This document shows positions 60,301-64,000 of a stretch of 64,000 bases of DNA, piece after piece. A program made the position numbers and the translations under genes. Position 1 is the stretch's first letter. Each line of letters begins with the position of its first letter. Source of the DNA: Parascedosporium putredinis (Eukaryota; Ascomycota; Sordariomycetes; Microascales; Microascaceae); assembly GCA_949357655.1 (NCBI GenBank), contig CASHTG010000017.1:2418001-2482000 (forward strand). The letters are read 5' to 3'. The notes below the pieces were generated by a model. That model was not told where the DNA came from. It saw only the letters and a list, made by a program, of their open reading frames with translations, and did no database searches.

Positions 60301-62744
60301 AACTATTACTTTTAATATATAATATACTTTATAATAAAATTTCTTAATATCTTCTTTATTAAAAATAATATTTATCTTATAATTAACTTTAATTACTTTT
60401 AGTTTACTAATATAGCTAAGTTTCTAATACTATAGATAATAATTAGTTTTTATAATAAAATAGATTATCTCTAAAGGTTACTTATATAGTTCCTTAAATA
60501 GTTAAATAAATAGATCTTTTAAAAATATACTTATAAGATATATTATAATAATATCTCCCTTTTTAATAATAGATAAGAGAATAATTTAATCTTAGAATAT
60601 TAATTAGTAATTAATATCTAAATAGAGTAAATATTACTTTTATATAAAAATAATAAATAACTTATTATCTTTAATATATAAAAGAGATTATCCCCTATTA
60701 ATAATATTAAAACTATTACTATAGTAATACCTTATATTAATTAGATTTATAAGTATATTTAAAAGATATAGAGCTCTTTAAATCTCCTAAGGAATAAGAT
60801 TACTATCTATATCTTTTACTTAAAACTTAACTATATTAATATTTAATAGGAAAGATAATCTAGAAATTCTAGATATCTTCTTATTAAAAATAGCCTTTTA
60901 TTAAGTTTTATAAACTATTTCTAATTATTAAAAATTATTTCCTAATTATTAAAATTAAAAATAATATTATTAAAAGCTAATCTTTTACTAATAATACCTA
61001 TTAAAATATTAGTTATAATAAAAGTTATAATTATTATAAAGTTTAAGCTTTTAGAAAATAATATTAATAAAATAAATATAACTATTATCTTCTTCTTATT
61101 TTACTTTATATCTTTCTAATATTATTATATTATAGCTTTACCCTTTTTAATTATTAACTATTAATAAGAGGTATTTTCTATATAAACCTTACTAAGATAT
61201 TCTAACTTTATTTAGTTAAAGAATAATATAAAGTAGATAGTATTTATATAATACTTTTATAATATTTATAAATTAATATTTTATAAGCTTAAAAGGTATA
61301 AGAGCTTTTAAACTTATTAGATATTCCCTTTTTCTTAAAAGCTTAATCTTAATATAGAGGGGCTTTAAAATAGTTTTAGCTAACTTTAAGATAATAGTTA
61401 AAGTATTTATTACCTTTATCTTCTCTTATCCCTCTAATATCTAAATTTTTTAAAAGATATCTTTATAGTTAAAATTCTTCTTTATAACTAGCTAACTATA
61501 TAGGTCTCTATTAAAATCCTAAATTAAGTTTAAAAAAATATAAATAGCTTATTTTTCTATAATATATCTATTAGTAAAAAGTTTATTATAAAGTATATAA
61601 AAATATATAAATATAGCTTCTATAAAAGTAAACTAGATATAGTAAATATTTAAAAACTTTTAAAAATATTAGCTATCTTTTTAATATTATCTCTACTAAT
61701 TATATTCTTAATAGCTTTCTATAATAAGGTAAGATCTTTAATAGTAAGTTTAAAGTTAGAATTATAAATATAAGCTTTTACTAATAAAGAAAGTAATCTT
61801 TATATAATATTAAAAATATTAGTTTAAGTTATAACCTAGATAGAAAATACTAAGTTATTATTAGATAGAATAATATTATCTTCTATATATTTAATAAGGC
61901 TAGTATATTTTAAGTAAGTCTTAATTATTATTAGCTAATCTTTATAATTATTTTCCCTTTTAAAGAGAGATATCTAATAAAGTAGTCTTCTTTAAAAATA
62001 TAGTTAGGTTATTAACTATTAAAGTAGATATTAAAGGTTAGGTTATAATCTTTTAAGGTATAAGTTAAGTAGAAAAAATAGTTTCCTTTATATTATTAAT
62101 ATTAGCTATAGATTTATAGTAGGTTTATAATAAAACTTAAATCTATATTAGACTTTAAACTTATATATTCTCTATAACTTTTAATCTAGATATTAAGCTT
62201 AATATAATAATAATATTATCTTTATTACCTTTTTCTATATTTTCTTTAAGTTCTACTAGAATATTAATTATATTTTTATTAGATACTTTAACTAGTTTTA
62301 TAATAATCTTAACCCTCTTATCTATAATACTCTCTATTTCCTTTACTTTTAATTTAGTAACTTTAATCTTAAAACTCTCTAGGAAAAGGGAGTTATTATC
62401 TTCTCTAATTATTACCTAATTACTTATAATAATAGTATAGGTAATATTAAGCCTTCTAGCCTTAGAGCTTTTAGGTTCTAAATATCTATTAGATATTTAT
62501 TATAAAAAAGTTTACTAATAAATAGTTTCTTAAAATAAGTAATTACCCTATTAATATAAATCTTTATAATTAAAGAAAGTTAGATAGCTATCTTATAAAA
62601 ATAGGTTTTATAATATTATAATAAAGGGTTCCTTTATTAATAGTAGCTTAAAATATTATAATAAATAGATAGTAATATTCTTAAAATAGGTTATATAGTA
62701 TCTTATTATAATAATAAGGGTAGAGTAAAATAGGGTTTATAACC

Positions 62745-62930
62745 TATAGGAAATAAGATTATTAGAATAGATAAAGAAAAAGGGGTCTTAAAGTAGGAGA
62801 AAAAGTGATAATAATAAAAGGGAAATAGTTCTTAGAAGGGGAACTATTTCTTATCTAAATAGGTATATATAGGTTATACTGATCAGGGGCACCACTAGTA
62901 GCGATGCTCTAGTCAGCCCTCCTACTAACA
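62745..62930 (-). repeat. LTR, right copy (5' LTR by element orientation)
   Basis: It begins TATAGGAAATAAGATTATT and ends CCTCCTACTAACA, keeping the canonical CA end (TG on the element strand). Its inner 130 bp carry about ten transitions relative to the left copy; its outer 60 bp are nearly unmutated and retain CpA, TpG and CpG. Confidence 0.9.
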
Positions 62931-62935
62931 GTCTA
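62931..62935 (+). other. Target-site duplication, right copy (GTCTA)
   Basis: Five bases directly outside the right LTR; partner of ATCTA at 57124-57128. Confidence 0.7.
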
Positions 62936-64000
62936 CGCTAGCTGGCCTCCTTGCTTACTTATATGCTGATGGTGTTGATAGGTGTTATGACTTTTCTATC
63001 TATCTAGTAACAAATACTCTCCATCTCCCCGCCGTAGTCAACCCCATCTCCTGCTTAAGTGTGCCTCTACATATAACCCTTTATAAGATCACTATAAAGG
63101 TTACTAATCCTCGAGGGTGGGTATCACTTATTACTTATAAGATATAATAGTCACGATAGAATAGCTCGCTATTAAGGTTAGCTCTTGCTTACTTATCAGC
63201 ACTCGCTGACCAAGCTAGGATTACGAGCGAGGCGCCAGCCGGCTGTCAAAAACCTCGTTGTTGCAGGTTAGCTGAAAGTCAAGCTGTTCGGCAAGCATCA
63301 ATTTGAGCAAGCTAGCCAACCATGCCAAACATGTACACTAGGGCTTGCTAGTGTACTTTTCTCAATGCTTGGTTGGTTACAGGCAGGTTGGTCAGCTTCG
63401 ATTTGATTCATGGACAGATCAATGGATACCTCGGTAGACAATGGATCCATCGTCGAATCTACTTCCTAAGTACCGAGGGTAGAGCGTGGATATTGAAGTC
63501 TGAAAGCTCGTGCACCTTCCAAGTCCTACTCCAGCTGTTTCACGCATCCATCCATCAATTGTTCCTTTGTATCCCCTGGTTGATCACAGATAAGCCGCCT
63601 CCCGAAGCCAGCGCCAGGGGTTCGGGCCCGATTTATGATTCCCCTGTTCCAGTTCCAGTAGACTGGCTACATGTACCGAGGTATTCCATTGTCACTATTA
63701 CGAATACCACCACCGAACCACTCAGATTTAGATCCTAGGTTGTTGTATTATGGATGGATCAGCCAGTGGTTGGTGGCATTTTCTCTTAGTTTCAGATCGC
63801 CGGCCCGCCCCCTAGAGAGGGAGTTGCATGCTGGTTTGACGCTTCACGCAGTTGACGGCTCTGCTTCGGATCCCTGAAGAATCGCCAGTTTTTGGTTTTA
63901 GCTTTGAGGAAATCGGCCCACCATCGACCCTTTGACCTCCTGCACGGAGAATGTGCTCAGGAGTAATCCGAGTCGCCCGCTAGACGAGCGCATGGATTAA
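62936..64000. other. Right flank of the retroelement, no supported gene
   Basis: About 1.1 kb of normal composition. A frame on + 63373-63738 has no motif. A nested inverted repeat lies at 63316-63376. Confidence 0.5.
63316..63376 (+). repeat. Nested inverted repeat
   Basis: Inner perfect 9-bp arms GTACACTAG (63333-63341) and CTAGTGTAC (63348-63356) around a 6-base loop. Outer 7-bp arms CCAACCA (63316-63322) and TGGTTGG (63370-63376). It may be a transposon end or a fold-back remnant. Confidence 0.7.

Larger units (their letters stand above)
57129..62930 (-). mobile_element. RIP-mutated LTR retrotransposon, 5.8 kb
   Basis: Two direct LTRs of 187 and 186 bp enclose a 5.4 kb core. The outer end on the minus strand starts TGTTAGTAGG in the right copy. 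On the minus strand the core touches the left LTR through AAGAGGGGG, a polypurine tract. Next to the right LTR stands GGTTATAAACCC, which can be read as a mutated tRNA primer-binding site. Both place transcription on the minus strand. The core is almost wholly A+T. The remaining C nearly always precedes T or C; CpA, TpG and CpG are essentially gone over the whole stretch. No reading frame survives, so gypsy or copia type cannot be told. This is the product of repeat-induced point mutation, and the element is dead. A 5-bp target-site duplication with one transition flanks it. Confidence 0.9.

Noticed and set aside
57330..62740. A+T block as mitochondrial insertion, centromere or low-complexity spacer
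   Set aside because: It is bounded by direct LTRs, a polypurine tract and a target-site duplication, and its dinucleotide pattern is that of RIP.
63373..63738. 121-codon open frame on the plus strand in the right flank
   Set aside because: No motif, no splice context, starts inside the inverted repeat.
1..64000. CRISPR arrays, operons, bacterial regulatory sites
   Set aside because: This is spliced fungal nuclear DNA; no such structure is present.

Overview
The window is nuclear DNA of a filamentous ascomycete (Pezizomycotina). Genes are split by short introns (about 50-160 nt, two longer) with GT...AG ends and CTAAC/CTAAT-type branch sites. The proteins belong to typical fungal families: an RfeG-like factor, PFA5, SFH5, a hybrid histidine kinase and an ASH1-type SET protein. 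A 5.8 kb LTR element carries mutations of the kind made by repeat-induced point mutation (RIP). I cannot name the genus. Almost every gene is on the minus strand; SRP101 and one tiny ORF are the only plus-strand genes.

Layout: 2.0-2.5 kb small acidic unrecognised protein; 3.4-4.4 kb secreted cysteine-rich protein with a poly-glycine linker; 6.8-11.0 kb importin-beta (Nmd5/Sxm1, importin-7/8 type); 13.1-13.9 kb ABM-like alpha/beta-barrel protein; 16.0-17.4 kb RfeG-like protein; 20.6-22.8 kb DNA polymerase eta; 23.9-25.4 kb PFA5 palmitoyltransferase; 27.4 kb tiny cysteine-rich ORF; 28.8-31.7 kb ASH1-type histone methyltransferase; 33.5-34.9 kb SFH5; 36.6-39.2 kb RRM protein; 40.3-41.1 kb ARPC4; 42.1-46.0 kb hybrid histidine kinase; 50.1-50.9 kb Mpv17/PMP22 protein; 51.9-53.0 kb YIF1; 53.7-56.0 kb SRP101 (plus strand, divergent from YIF1); 57.1-62.9 kb RIP-mutated LTR retrotransposon with target-site duplication. 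Gaps between genes are large (0.7-4 kb) and mostly featureless.

The genes are mostly housekeeping and do not form a cluster with one shared task. Several concern membrane traffic (YIF1, SRP101, SFH5, PFA5, ARPC4) and nuclear work (importin, polymerase eta, ASH1, RfeG). I found no secondary-metabolite cluster, defence island or new multi-gene system.

Two observations matter most. First, at least nine otherwise well-conserved genes are broken by single missing bases, thirteen in all and nearly all in runs of G or C. All are deletions, and adding one base restores both the family motif and a length divisible by three. This looks like a systematic homopolymer under-call in the sequence rather than gene decay. 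Gene spans below cover the whole gene across these breaks. Second, the retrotransposon core has lost essentially all CpA/TpG and CpG. The mutation spreads outward into each LTR and fades before the outer edge, so the two LTRs are damaged at complementary ends.
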